Assembly (NCBI GenBank): GCA_963821325.1 | Contig: CAWGDC010000005.1 | Span: 310,001-374,000, forward strand | Direction of reading: 5' to 3' | Origin: PALSA-555 sp963821325 | Lineage (GTDB): Bacteria; Actinomycetota; Acidimicrobiia; IMCC26256; PALSA-555 | Length of the DNA: 64,000 nt | Shown: in pieces, positions 35,119 to 43,502 of the stretch | Layout of the letters: every line of letters starts with the position of its first letter | Numbering within the stretch: position 1 is the stretch's first letter | Program-made: the position numbers and the translations under genes | Notes under the pieces: generated by a model | Seen by the model: only the letters and a program-made list of their open reading frames with translations | Told to the model about the DNA's origin: nothing | The model's database searches: none

Positions 35119-36615
35119 CGTTCGGCTCCTCGCTCGGCTGCCTGGGCGGACAGCGCGCGCTTGTCGATCTTCAGCATGGGGGTCGTCGGAAGGTCGTCTA
35201 GCACCACGACCCGATCCGGCGCCTTGTAGTCCGCCAGGCGGGTCCGACACCAGGCGCGCAGCTCCTCGGGGGACGGGGGCCCGACGTCGGACGGGACGAC
35301 GAACGCCACCCCGATCTCGCCGAGGACCGGGTCGGGCGCCCCCGACGACCGCGGCGCGGACGACCCCCGGGTGGTCGGTGAGGACGCCCTCGACCTCGGC
35401 CGGGTAGACGTTGTACCCGCCGCGGATGTACATCTCCTTGAGCCGGCCGACGAGGCGCAGGTTGCCGTCGTCGCCGATGAAGCCCAGATCGCCGGTGTGC
35501 AGCCACCCGTCCACGTCGATCACGGTCGCGGTGAGCGCCGGATCCCGCCAGTAGCCGCGCATCATCGCCGGCGACCGGGACAGCACCTCGCCGACTTCAC
35601 CGGCCCGCACCGGGGTGCCGGTGTCGCTCGCCACGATCTGCAGCTCGACCTCCAAGGTCGGTCGCCCGACCGTCGTGGCGATGACCTCGTCGGGGTCGGA
35701 CACCAACGTCGAGGTGGTCACGCCCGCCTCGGTGCACGTGTAGCGGGTGATCACCGGGCAGCGCAGCGTCTCGCGCATGCGGTGGACCAGCTCGGGGGGG
35801 ATCGTCGCCGCGCCGATGCCCGCCACCCGCAACCCGGAGAAGTCCACGGTCGCGACGTCAGGGTGATCGAGCACGAGCTGCCACTGCGTGGGCACGCCAG
35901 TGGCCATCGTGATGCGCTCCTCGCGGATGACACGCAGCGTCTCCGCCGCCGACCACGGCTCCCCGGCGACGACGATCGTCGTGGCGTTGGCGAACTCGTC
36001 CCAAATCCTCGTCATGTAGCCGACGTGGGCGAACGGCAGAACGACCAGCCGCCGGTCGCCGGGCGCGGTGAGCTCGCCGACGTTGCGGGAGATCGCGGCC
36101 TGCGCGTCGTGGTCGTACACCGCGCCTTTCGGGGCGCCGGTGGTGCCGCTCGTCCAGACGATGCACGTCGGGTCCGACGACGCCAGACGCGGCGGATGGG
36201 GGAGCGGATCGGCGTCGAACGCCGCCTTCAGGTCGGCGACGGGAACCACCCGACCAGCGTCGGCGCCGTCCGGTATCCGTGCGCCGTCGCCGAGCACGGT
36301 CACCCGCGGCTGCGCCCGGGCGAAGATGCTGGCCTGCTCCTGCGGGCCGAGGCGCAGGTTCACGGCCGAGGTGATCGCGCCCGCCCGCAGCGCACCGGCG
36401 TAGCAGGCCGCGAACTTGATGGACGAGGACACCAGCAGCGCGACGACGTCGCCCGGCTGCACACCCACGTCGACGAGCGTCGCCGCGAACCCGTCCGCCG
36501 CCCGGTCGAGCCACCCGTACGTCACACGCTTGGCCCCGTGGACGTACGCGTCGCGCGTCGGATTCGCCGACGCGGCCTCGCGCAGCAGGTCACCGACGAG
36601 CCGGGTGGAGGTCAC
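35115..36615 (-). CDS. AMP-forming acyl-CoA synthetase, frameshifted near C-terminus
   Basis: 499 residues after removing one extra G from the GGGGGC run near 35340-35345; the join reads AAVVGAPDP, then AFVVPSDVG. Motifs: WTSGTTGAPKG P-loop, RYTCTEAGV, WLHTGDLG and PMLKIDK with the catalytic Lys, which is in the second frame and would be lost if the shift were real. GTG at 36615 preceded by TACAGT and 7 bases (leaderless). Activates an unknown acid. Confidence 0.87.
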
Positions 36616-36622
36616 GGCGGCG

Positions 36623-36628
36623 ACTGTA
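36623..36628 (-). promoter_or_regulatory. Leaderless -10 box TACAGT
   Basis: TACAGT on the minus strand ends 7 bases before the ligase GTG at 36615, with no Shine-Dalgarno. Confidence 0.5.
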
Positions 36629-36670
36629 TGTCGTCCCGGGCGAACCACCCGTCGGCGAGCCGAGCGGCGA

Positions 36671-37102
36671 TCACGGGTCCAGTGGATGGTGCCAGCGGAG
36701 GCCGGGAAAGCGTGCGAAGGCCCGATCGCAGGTGAACCAGGTGGTGCCCGACTCGATCGCCAACGCGGCGAGGTAGGCATCCGGGATGTCGTTCCCACGC
36801 GCTTCGATGGCTCGACACAGCTGCGTGAACAGGCTGCAGTGTCGCCGTCCCGGTGCGATCACCACGGCGGCCGGTGAGTTGCGAACGGCCTCAGCGAACG
36901 CCAGCGCGACGGGAAGGGGGCTCGGCTCACGAAAGACACGTGGGTGCGTGACGACGCGCACGAACCCCGAGAGGACCGTGTCGCTCAGGCCGAGCGGCTC
37001 GTCGTCGGCGCGTGCCATGTCCAGCCACTCGCGATACCCGTCGTGACGCTTCGCTTCCGGTCGGTGCGCGTTGACCAGGACGTTGACGTCAACGCCGCGC
37101 AT
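36671..37102 (-). CDS. vapC: VapC-type PIN-domain toxin ribonuclease
   Basis: 143 residues of the PIN fold: first acidic residue in VDVNVLV (D5), then DIPDAYLAALAIE and TCDRAF, which supply the other metal-binding acids. It is expected to be a Mg-dependent RNase acting on tRNA or rRNA. It overlaps the vapB end by 14 bases. A complete PIN acid set suggests an active toxin. Nothing else in the area is mobile-element-like. Confidence 0.92.
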   Translation of the reverse strand: MRGVDVNVLVNAHRPEAKRHDGYREWLDMARADDEPLGLSDTVLSGFVRVVTHPRVFREPSPLPVALAFAEAVRNSPAAVVIAPGRRHCSLFTQLCRAIEARGNDIPDAYLAALAIESGTTWFTCDRAFARFPGLRWHHPLDP

Positions 37103-37346
37103 CGAGCGGCACGTCCTCGTCCATCGTCGATCGCAGCGCGGCGTTGCTCTCGAGGTCGGCGCCGGGCATCACCCCGGAGCCGCCGAAGACGGGCAGCGGC
37201 GGGAGCGTCGAGGAGCGAGTCGCGTTGGCCGCCAGCTGGGCCCGCAACGCGTCCTCGATGACCGCCGCGACGGTTCGACCGGAGCGGGCCGCCCGAGCCT
37301 TCACCGCGGCATACAGCTCGTCGTCCAACCGCACCGTCGTCCGCAC
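37089..37346 (-). CDS. vapB: VapB-type ribbon-helix-helix antitoxin
   Basis: 85 residues. The N-terminus MRTTVRLDDELYAAVKA is a classical ribbon-helix-helix DNA-binding motif, followed by SGRTVAAVIEDALRAQL, and a disordered acidic tail that would wrap the toxin. GTG at 37346 with TAAGGT six bases upstream (leaderless). An inverted repeat covers the region just upstream of that box, a likely autorepression site. Confidence 0.92.
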   Translation of the reverse strand: MRTTVRLDDELYAAVKARAARSGRTVAAVIEDALRAQLAANATRSSTLPPLPVFGGSGVMPGADLESNAALRSTMDEDVPLDARR

Positions 37347-37352
37347 ACGCGC

Positions 37353-37358
37353 ACCTTA
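37353..37358 (-). promoter_or_regulatory. Leaderless -10 box TAAGGT of vapBC
   Basis: TAAGGT on the minus strand ends 6 bases before the vapB GTG at 37346, directly next to the inverted repeat at 37359. Confidence 0.5.
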
Positions 37359-37383
37359 GCATCAGGGTGGTACATCTTGATGC
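37359..37383. promoter_or_regulatory. vapBC operator candidate
   Basis: Arms GCATCA (37359-37364) and TGATGC (37378-37383) with a 13-base spacer, abutting the -10 box. The position would block RNA polymerase and fits autorepression by VapB alone or the VapBC complex. Confidence 0.45.
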
Positions 37384-37456
37384 GCACGGCGCCGTCACCG
37401 TGTTGCTGAGCTGGAGGTCGCGTTAGGTTCCTGCTCAGACGGAGAGGGGAGTGCGC

Positions 37457-38209
37457 ATGGCTCGCTTCACGGACCGAGTGACGATCGTGACCGGTGCCGG
37501 GTCCGGGCTCGGCCGGGCCACGGCCCATCGCCTGGCGTCGGAGGGGGCGCTCGTCGCCGCGCTCGACGTGGCCGAGGGCGCGGCGAAGGACACCGCGGCC
37601 CAGATCGAGGCGGACGGGAACACGGCGCGCTCCTACGGCTGCGACGTCGGCGACTGGGCGGCGGTCGAGCCGACCGTGGCGAAGGTCGCCAACGACCTCG
37701 GCCGCCCCGAGCTGCTCGTCAACTGCGCCGGCGTCGGCAGGTTCGTCCGCAGCGAGGAGGAGACCCCCGAGAACTGGGCACGCACCATCGGCGTCAACCT
37801 CACCGGCACCTTCCTCATGTGCCGCGGGGTGCTGCCGCACCTCCTCGGCGGGGGTGGCGTCATCGTGAACACCGCGTCGAACGCCGGGCTCATGGGCCAG
37901 CCCTACTCGGCGGCGTACTGCGCCTCGAAAGGTGGCGTGGTGAACCTCACGCGGGCGCTCGGCATCGAGTACCGCTCCCGCGGCGTGCGCGTGAACGCCA
38001 TCGCGCCCGGTGGGATGAACACGCCGATGATCCAGGCGTTCGGCTTCCCGGAAGGGGCCACCGCGCAGGACTTCACCTCGATCACCTCGCCGCTCGGCTA
38101 CGCCGAGCCCGAGGAGCAGGCCGGGCTCATCGCGTTCATCGCGTCGGACGAGGGCCGCTACATGGTCGGCCAGATCGTGTCGATGGATGGCGGCATCACC
38201 TGCGGATAG
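37457..38209 (+). CDS. Short-chain dehydrogenase/reductase
   Basis: 250 residues, classical. TGAGSGLG, LDVAEG (Asp after beta-2, NAD-type), NCAG, catalytic YCASK and MDGG close. The ATG at 37457 has AGGGGA (37445-37450) at 6 bases, preferred to the GTG at 37451. It overlaps the acyl-CoA ligase gene by 23 bases, so they form one transcript. Probably oxidises a hydroxyl on the ligase's substrate or product. Confidence 0.93.
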   Translation: MARFTDRVTIVTGAGSGLGRATAHRLASEGALVAALDVAEGAAKDTAAQIEADGNTARSYGCDVGDWAAVEPTVAKVANDLGRPELLVNCAGVGRFVRSEEETPENWARTIGVNLTGTFLMCRGVLPHLLGGGGVIVNTASNAGLMGQPYSAAYCASKGGVVNLTRALGIEYRSRGVRVNAIAPGGMNTPMIQAFGFPEGATAQDFTSITSPLGYAEPEEQAGLIAFIASDEGRYMVGQIVSMDGGITCG

Positions 38210-39785
38210 CCGCGACGCGCACGCCGCGACGGACGTGAACGACGAGCTGGGTCTCTGGGAGCTCGTCGAAGCCCGCGCCGATGCCACACCCGACGCGGTG
38301 CTGGGGGTCGACGAGTCCGGGCGCCGCCTCGACGCCGCCGGGTTCCGTGACGCGGCCGAGCGGGCCGCGGCCGGCCTCCACGCCCTCGGCGTCACGACCG
38401 ACACGCCCGTGTCGTGGATGCTGCCGACCTGGTTCGAGTCCATGGTGCTCGTCGCCGGGCTCGCCCGACTCGGCGCCGTCCAGAACCCGATGCTGCCGAT
38501 CCTCGGCACCCGCGAGATGCGCTTCATCACGAACCAGACCGCGGCGCGGCTCCTCGTCGTCCCGGGGACGTGGCGTGGCCGTGACTACGCCGGCGACGCG
38601 GCCACCGTCACCGAGGGGCGGCCCGACCTGGAGGTGCTGACCGTCGACCGGGCCCTGCCCGACGGTGACCCGAGCGCCCTGCCACCGCCACCGCGCGCCA
38701 CCAACTCGGCTGCCGCGCCCGTGCGATGGCTGTTCTACACGTCGGGCACGACCGCCGACCCGAAGGGGGCGCGTCACACCGACCACACGGTGAAGGCCGC
38801 CGCGGTCGGCATGCTCGAGGCGCTCGAGGTGCAGCCGAGCGACCGGACGGCGTTCGTGTTCCCGCTGACCCACATCGGCGGGATCATGCAGGTGTACACC
38901 GTGCTGATCAGCGGATCGCAGCTCCTGTTCGTCGAGGCGTTCGATCCACCGACGACCATCCCGTGGCTCCGCGACCACGGCGTCACGCTCGCCGGAGCCG
39001 GCACTGCCTTCCACCTCGCGTACCTCGCCGCGCAGCGCGAGCAGCCCGGCACACCGATCTTCCCGGCGGTGCGCGCCTTCCCGGGTGGGGCGGCGCCCAA
39101 GCCACCCCAGCTCCACTACGACCTCAAGGCGGAGGCCGGCGGGATCGGCATCGTGTCCGGCTGGGGGCTCACCGAGGCGCCGATCCTCACCATGAACACC
39201 GTGCACGGCAGCGACGAGCAGCTGGCCGACACCGAAGGGCCGCCCGTCCGCGACGTGGCGCTGCGCACCGTCGGCGTGGACGGGACGCCGACGCCACCCG
39301 GCGAGGAGGGCGAGCTGCGCGCCAAGGGACCGCAGATCTGCCACGGCCACGTCGACGCCGAGCTCGACGCCGACGCCTTCGACGCCGACGGCTGGTTCCG
39401 CACCGGCGACCTCGGCATCATCCGCCCGGACGGCCACGTCGTCATCACCGGTCGGCTGAAGGACGTCATCCTCCGCAAGGGGGAGACGATCTCCGCGAAG
39501 GAGATCGAGGACCTGCTCTTCACGCATCCCCGCGTCGCGGACGTCGCGGTCATCGGGCTCCCCGACCCGACGCTCGGAGAGCGGGCGTGCGCCGTCCTCG
39601 TCCTGACCCGCGGCGCCGACCCGCTCACCGTGCCCGAGGTGTTCGGGTTCCTCACCGACGCCGGTCTCAGCACCCGGAAGGTTCCCGAGCAGCTCGAGGT
39701 CGCGGCGGCGCTGCCCCGCAACGCCTCCGGCAAGGTGCTCAAGCACGAGCTGCGCGCCCGGTACACGCCGGCGCCACCCACGTAG
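38187..39785 (+). CDS. AMP-forming acyl-CoA synthetase
   Basis: 532 residues, intact. P-loop FYTSGTTADPKGA, GWGLTEAP, WFRTGDLG and NASGKVLK with the catalytic Lys: all adenylation motifs are standard, although Ala replaces the second Gly in SGTTG. ATG at 38187 inside the SDR 3' end. It resembles cyclohexanecarboxylate/carnitine-type CoA ligases in length and motif spacing; the substrate is not determinable. Confidence 0.93.
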   Translation: MAASPADSRDAHAATDVNDELGLWELVEARADATPDAVLGVDESGRRLDAAGFRDAAERAAAGLHALGVTTDTPVSWMLPTWFESMVLVAGLARLGAVQNPMLPILGTREMRFITNQTAARLLVVPGTWRGRDYAGDAATVTEGRPDLEVLTVDRALPDGDPSALPPPPRATNSAAAPVRWLFYTSGTTADPKGARHTDHTVKAAAVGMLEALEVQPSDRTAFVFPLTHIGGIMQVYTVLISGSQLLFVEAFDPPTTIPWLRDHGVTLAGAGTAFHLAYLAAQREQPGTPIFPAVRAFPGGAAPKPPQLHYDLKAEAGGIGIVSGWGLTEAPILTMNTVHGSDEQLADTEGPPVRDVALRTVGVDGTPTPPGEEGELRAKGPQICHGHVDAELDADAFDADGWFRTGDLGIIRPDGHVVITGRLKDVILRKGETISAKEIEDLLFTHPRVADVAVIGLPDPTLGERACAVLVLTRGADPLTVPEVFGFLTDAGLSTRKVPEQLEVAAALPRNASGKVLKHELRARYTPAPPT

Positions 39786-39835
39786 CCGGCGAATTCCCCG
39801 CCCGCGGCGCGGCCGCCGCGGCGAGACTCGGGCCG

Positions 39836-40462
39836 GTGGAGCTGGGCGACGTCGGCCGCGTGTACGCCCGCGTCGCGGCGCGCTACGCCACGACGTTCTC
39901 CGACGAGCTCGACCGCAAGCCCGACGACCGTCGGCTCCTCGACGAGGTCGCCGCTCGCTGCCGCGGGCGGGGACCGGTGCTCGACGTGGGCTGCGGCCCG
40001 GGTCACGTCGGGCGGTTCCTCCACGACCGCGGCGTCGCCACCGTCGGGGTCGACCTCGCCCCGGCGATGATCGCCGAGGCCGTCCGCCACCCCCTGGCCG
40101 GGTTCGTCGTTGCCGACCTCACCCGCCTCCCGGTCGGTGACGGACGCGCCGAGGGCGTCGTGGCGTTCTACTCGCTGATCCACCTGCCCCGCGCCGCCCT
40201 GCCCGCGGCGGTGCGCGAGCTCGGGCGGGTGCTGTGCCGCGACGGCGTGCTGCTCGTCGCCGTGCACGGGGGCGTCGGCCAGGTCCACGCCGACGACTTC
40301 CTCGGCACTGCGGCCTCGGTCGACGCCACCCTCTTCTCGGCCACGGAGCTCACCGCGGCGGTCGAGGCCGCGGGCTTGACCGTCGACGAGGTGCTCGCCC
40401 GGCCGCCCCACCCGTTCGAGCACCCCACGACGCGGCTCTACGTCCGGGCGACGGCGCGCTAA
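39836..40462 (+). CDS. Class I SAM-dependent methyltransferase
   Basis: 208 residues. Motif I VLDVGCGPGHVG, an acidic residue in VGVDLAPAMI, and ADLTRLPVGDG typical of small UbiE/COQ5-like methyltransferases. GTG at 39836, 50 bases after the ligase stop. Its 3' end overlaps the convergent PuuD-like gene by 4 bases. Target molecule unknown. Confidence 0.9.
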   Translation: MELGDVGRVYARVAARYATTFSDELDRKPDDRRLLDEVAARCRGRGPVLDVGCGPGHVGRFLHDRGVATVGVDLAPAMIAEAVRHPLAGFVVADLTRLPVGDGRAEGVVAFYSLIHLPRAALPAAVRELGRVLCRDGVLLVAVHGGVGQVHADDFLGTAASVDATLFSATELTAAVEAAGLTVDEVLARPPHPFEHPTTRLYVRATAR

Positions 40463-41202
40463 GCGGCGCCCGGCGCGCAGGCCGCGACGAACCCGTCGAA
40501 GAGCCGCTGCTGCACCGGGTCCGTCGCCGCGGTGTCTTCCGGGTGCCACTGCACGCCCACCACCCAGCCGGGTGTCGAGACCTCGAGCGCCTCGATCACG
40601 CCGTCGGGCGCGCGCCCGACGACGCGGCCCCGCGGGCCGACGTCGCGGACCGCCTGGTGGTGATGGGACGAGACGAGCGTGCTCGTCGTGCCCAACGCCC
40701 GCGCGAGTCGCGAGTCGGGCTCGACCTCCACCGAATGCACGCGGGCACCGTCGGCGACGCCCGGGATGCCGTGGTTGACGAGCGCCGGCTGGTCGGTGAG
40801 GTCCTGGTCGAGGTGGCCGTCCAGCGCGACCGCGAGCACCTGGTGGCCCCGACAGATGGCGAGCGTCGGGACACCGAGGTCGAGCGCGGCCTCCAGGACG
40901 ATCAGCTCACAGGCGTCCCGGCCCGCGTCGACCCCGGCGGTGGCGTCATGTCGGGCCGCGCCGTACGTCGCCGGGTCGAGATCGCCGCCGCCCAGCAGCA
41001 GCAGCCCATCGACCCGACCGAGGAGCTCGACGGCCTCGTCCGGCGACCACGCCTCCGGGAGGAACAACGCCTCCCGCCCGCCGGCCCGGTGGAGGGCGTC
41101 GACGTAGTGGGCGGGGACCCCGACGCTCTCACCCGACCAGCCCTGCACCCGGCCAGCGGGCAGCCGGGGGTAGGCGGGGACGGCGATGAGCGGCCGGCGC
41201 AC
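40459..41202 (-). CDS. Gamma-glutamyl-gamma-aminobutyrate hydrolase (PuuD-like, peptidase C26)
   Basis: 247 residues, class I glutamine-amidotransferase fold. Catalytic Cys117 in AICRGHQ and the His220/Glu222 pair in VQWHPED. It releases glutamate from gamma-glutamyl compounds such as gamma-glutamyl-GABA. The start lies one base after the stop of the glutamine-synthetase-like gene, so the two act together: one puts gamma-glutamate on an amine, the other takes it off. Close operon partner. Confidence 0.92.
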   Translation of the reverse strand: MRRPLIAVPAYPRLPAGRVQGWSGESVGVPAHYVDALHRAGGREALFLPEAWSPDEAVELLGRVDGLLLLGGGDLDPATYGAARHDATAGVDAGRDACELIVLEAALDLGVPTLAICRGHQVLAVALDGHLDQDLTDQPALVNHGIPGVADGARVHSVEVEPDSRLARALGTTSTLVSSHHHQAVRDVGPRGRVVGRAPDGVIEALEVSTPGWVVGVQWHPEDTAATDPVQQRLFDGFVAACAPGAA

Positions 41203-41203
41203 C

Positions 41204-42577
41204 TCAGAACTGCTCGAAGCAGCGGCGCCGCTCCCAGTCCGTCACCACCGACCCGAACGCCGCCCATTCCTGCCGTGCGGTGTTCACGAGATGGTGGTGG
41301 ACGTCCGCACCGAACGCGTCGACCGCCAGCTTGCTGTCCTCGAGCTCCGCGATCGCGTCGACGATCGTCGACGGCACCCGCGCCACGTCGTCGGCCTCGT
41401 AGGCGTTGCCGGCGAAGCACGCGCCCGGGTCCTCCTCGTGCTCGAGGCCGTGCAGCCCGGCGGCGATCGTCGCGGCGAACGCCAGGTACGGGTTGCAGTC
41501 GGCCCCCGGCACCCGACACTCGACGCGCAGGCTCTCCGGGCTGTGCCCGACGACGCGGAACCCGCACGTGCGGTTGTCGAGCCCCCACGCCAGCGCCGTC
41601 GGCGCCCACGACTCGTGCTGGTAGCGCTTGTAGGAGTTCACCGTCGGCGCGTACAGCCACGCCAGCTCGCGGGTGTGCTGCACCTGTCCGCCGACCCAGT
41701 GGCGAAACGGTGCCGCCCAGTGGTCCGGCTGGTGGTCGTCCCATCCCATCGGCGTCCCGCGGGCCGCGTCCCAGAGACTCGAGTGGATGTGACAGGACGA
41801 GCCGCACTGGTCGATGTCGTACTTGGCCATGAACGTGATCGCGCGGCCGTGCAGCCCGGCGATCTCCTTCGCGCCGTTCTTGTAGATGACGTGCCGGTCG
41901 GCCATCTCCAGGGCGTCGGCGTACTCGAGGTTGATCTCGTGCTGCCCGGGTCCCGCCTCGCCCTTCGAGAACTCGACCGGGACGCCGGCCGCGTCCATCC
42001 CGTTGCGAATGGCGCGGATCACGTACTCGTCGCGTGTTGTCTGCAGGATGTGGTAGTCCTGCACGTAGGGCACGTGGTACTCGAGGTCGCGGTACCCCTT
42101 CGCTCGGGCGTCCTCGTACGAGTCGCGGAACAGGTAGAACTCGAGCTCGGACCCGCACTTCACGGTGAGGCCCCGCGCCGCGGCGCGCGCTAGCTGCTCG
42201 CGGAGGATCTGGCGGGGCGACACCCCGACCGGCGTTCCGTCGGCCGCGGTGAGGTCGCAGAGTACGAGCGCCGTGCGCTCGAGCCACGGGACGCGCCGCA
42301 GCGTCGCCAGGTCCGGTCGGCACGACACGTCGCCGTACCCCTGGTCCCAGTTCGCGAACCGGTAGCCGGGCAGCGGGGTCATGTCGACGTCCACGGCCAG
42401 CAGGTAGTTGCACGCCTCGACGCCGGCGGCAACGACCCGCTCCAGGAAGAACCGGCCCGTGACCCGCTTCCCGACGAGGCGGCCGTGCAGGTCGGTGAAC
42501 GCGACGACGACCGTGTCGACGTCGCCAGCCGCGACGGCCTGCTCGAGCGTCGCGACGTCGAGCTGGGCTCGGTCCAT
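41204..42577 (-). CDS. Glutamine-synthetase-family ligase (gamma-glutamyl-amine type)
   Basis: 457 residues, glutamine synthetase fold: GSELEFYLF, GQHEINLEYADAL, HIHSSLWD and NRTCGFRVV. It lacks the C-terminal adenylylation loop and extension of GlnA-I and resembles GlnA3/PuuA-type enzymes that join glutamate to polyamines or monoamines. The ATG at 42577 follows GAGGAGG, so the longer GTG reading is rejected. Next to a PuuD-like hydrolase, an amine or polyamine catabolic role is likelier than ammonia assimilation. Confidence 0.92.
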   Translation of the reverse strand: MDRAQLDVATLEQAVAAGDVDTVVVAFTDLHGRLVGKRVTGRFFLERVVAAGVEACNYLLAVDVDMTPLPGYRFANWDQGYGDVSCRPDLATLRRVPWLERTALVLCDLTAADGTPVGVSPRQILREQLARAAARGLTVKCGSELEFYLFRDSYEDARAKGYRDLEYHVPYVQDYHILQTTRDEYVIRAIRNGMDAAGVPVEFSKGEAGPGQHEINLEYADALEMADRHVIYKNGAKEIAGLHGRAITFMAKYDIDQCGSSCHIHSSLWDAARGTPMGWDDHQPDHWAAPFRHWVGGQVQHTRELAWLYAPTVNSYKRYQHESWAPTALAWGLDNRTCGFRVVGHSPESLRVECRVPGADCNPYLAFAATIAAGLHGLEHEEDPGACFAGNAYEADDVARVPSTIVDAIAELEDSKLAVDAFGADVHHHLVNTARQEWAAFGSVVTDWERRRCFEQF

Positions 42578-42631
42578 CGGTGGCCTCCTCACCCCATCCT
42601 CTCACCCGACGTGCGGCCGGCCCACGACCGG

Positions 42632-43418
42632 CTACTCGGGCGTGACGTACGCCGCGCTGATCCCCCCGTCGATGACGAGCGTGGTGCCCGTCATGAACGA
42701 CGCGTCGTCCGAGGCGAGGAACAGCGCGCCACGGGCCACCTCGGTCGCCTGACCCGGTCGCCCCATCGGGATGTGCACCAGCCGTCGGCGGGCCCACTCG
42801 GGGTCGCTGAGCAGCTCCTGGAGCAGCGGCGTCTCGATCGGCCCGGGGCACAGCGCGTTGATCCGGATCCCCTGACACCGCGTACTCGATGGCGAGCTCG
42901 CGGGTGAGGGCGAGCACCCCACCCTTGCTCGCCGTGTAGGCGATCTGTGGGGTCGCCGAGCCCATGAGCGCCACGAGCGACGACACGTTCACGATCGACC
43001 CGCCCCCCGACGCGAGCATCGCCGGGATGCCGTAGCGGCAGCCGAGCCACACCCCCTTGAGGTTCACCTCCATGACCCGGTCCCACGTCGACTCCGGCGT
43101 GTCGGTGGCGCCGGCGTCGTCGGCCGGGAAGATCCCCGCGTTGTTGTACAAGACGTGCAGGGCGCGGTAGCGATCCATCGTCGCCGCGACCATCGCTTCG
43201 ACCTCCGCGGCGTCCGACACGTCGACGGCCACGAACGCGGCGTCGCCGCCTTCGCTGGCGATCGCGTCGACCGTCGCGTGCCCGGCCGCCTCGACCGCGT
43301 CGGCGACGACGACCCGAGCGCCTTCGCTCGCGAACAGCCGCGCCGCGGCCCGACCCATCCCGTTGCCCGCGCCGGTGATGAGCGCCACCCGACCGTCGAG
43401 CCGTCCTGTTGGGTTCAT
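42632..43418 (-). CDS. Short-chain dehydrogenase/reductase, frameshifted
   Basis: 261 residues after removing one extra T near 42885; the join reads AIEYAVQGIRINALCPG, a perfect SDR segment. Motifs: TGAGNGMG, NNAG, catalytic YTASK, VIDGG close. ATG at 43418. It lies 54 bases before the glutamine-synthetase-like gene and is probably in the same operon, so it may handle an aldehyde or alcohol derived from the amine (inference). Confidence 0.88.
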
Positions 43419-43423
43419 CCCCG

Positions 43424-43429
43424 TATGCT
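43424..43429 (+). promoter_or_regulatory. Leaderless -10 box TATGCT
   Basis: TATGCT ends 7 bases before the GTG at 43437, which opens a 21-codon leader ORF rather than the main gene. Confidence 0.45.
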
Positions 43430-43436
43430 GCCCGCG

Positions 43437-43502
43437 GTGGGGGACCACCGTCAGCCGCGCGCGGGGGACACGACGCGGCGAGCACGCCGGCGGCGATCGT
43501 GA
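43437..43502 (+). CDS. Putative 21-codon leader ORF upstream of an LLM oxidoreductase
   Basis: Starting at a GTG 7 bases after a TATGCT box, this reads VGDHRQPRAGDTTRRARRRR-S and stops with a TGA overlapping the GTG of the LLM gene (GTGA). It uses the same coupling seen between real genes here. The Arg-rich peptide may be only a translational lead-in. Too short for family evidence. Confidence 0.35.
   Translation: MGDHRQPRAGDTTRRARRRRS

Noticed and set aside
37082..37095. Perfect 14-base palindrome CGTTGACGTCAACG
   Set aside because: It lies in the first codons of vapC and encodes the conserved VDVNVL PIN motif; coding constraint explains it better than an operator.
41204..42577. Ammonia-assimilating glutamine synthetase GlnA
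   Set aside because: It lacks the adenylylation loop of type I and is next to a gamma-glutamyl hydrolase gene, which fits an amine ligase better.
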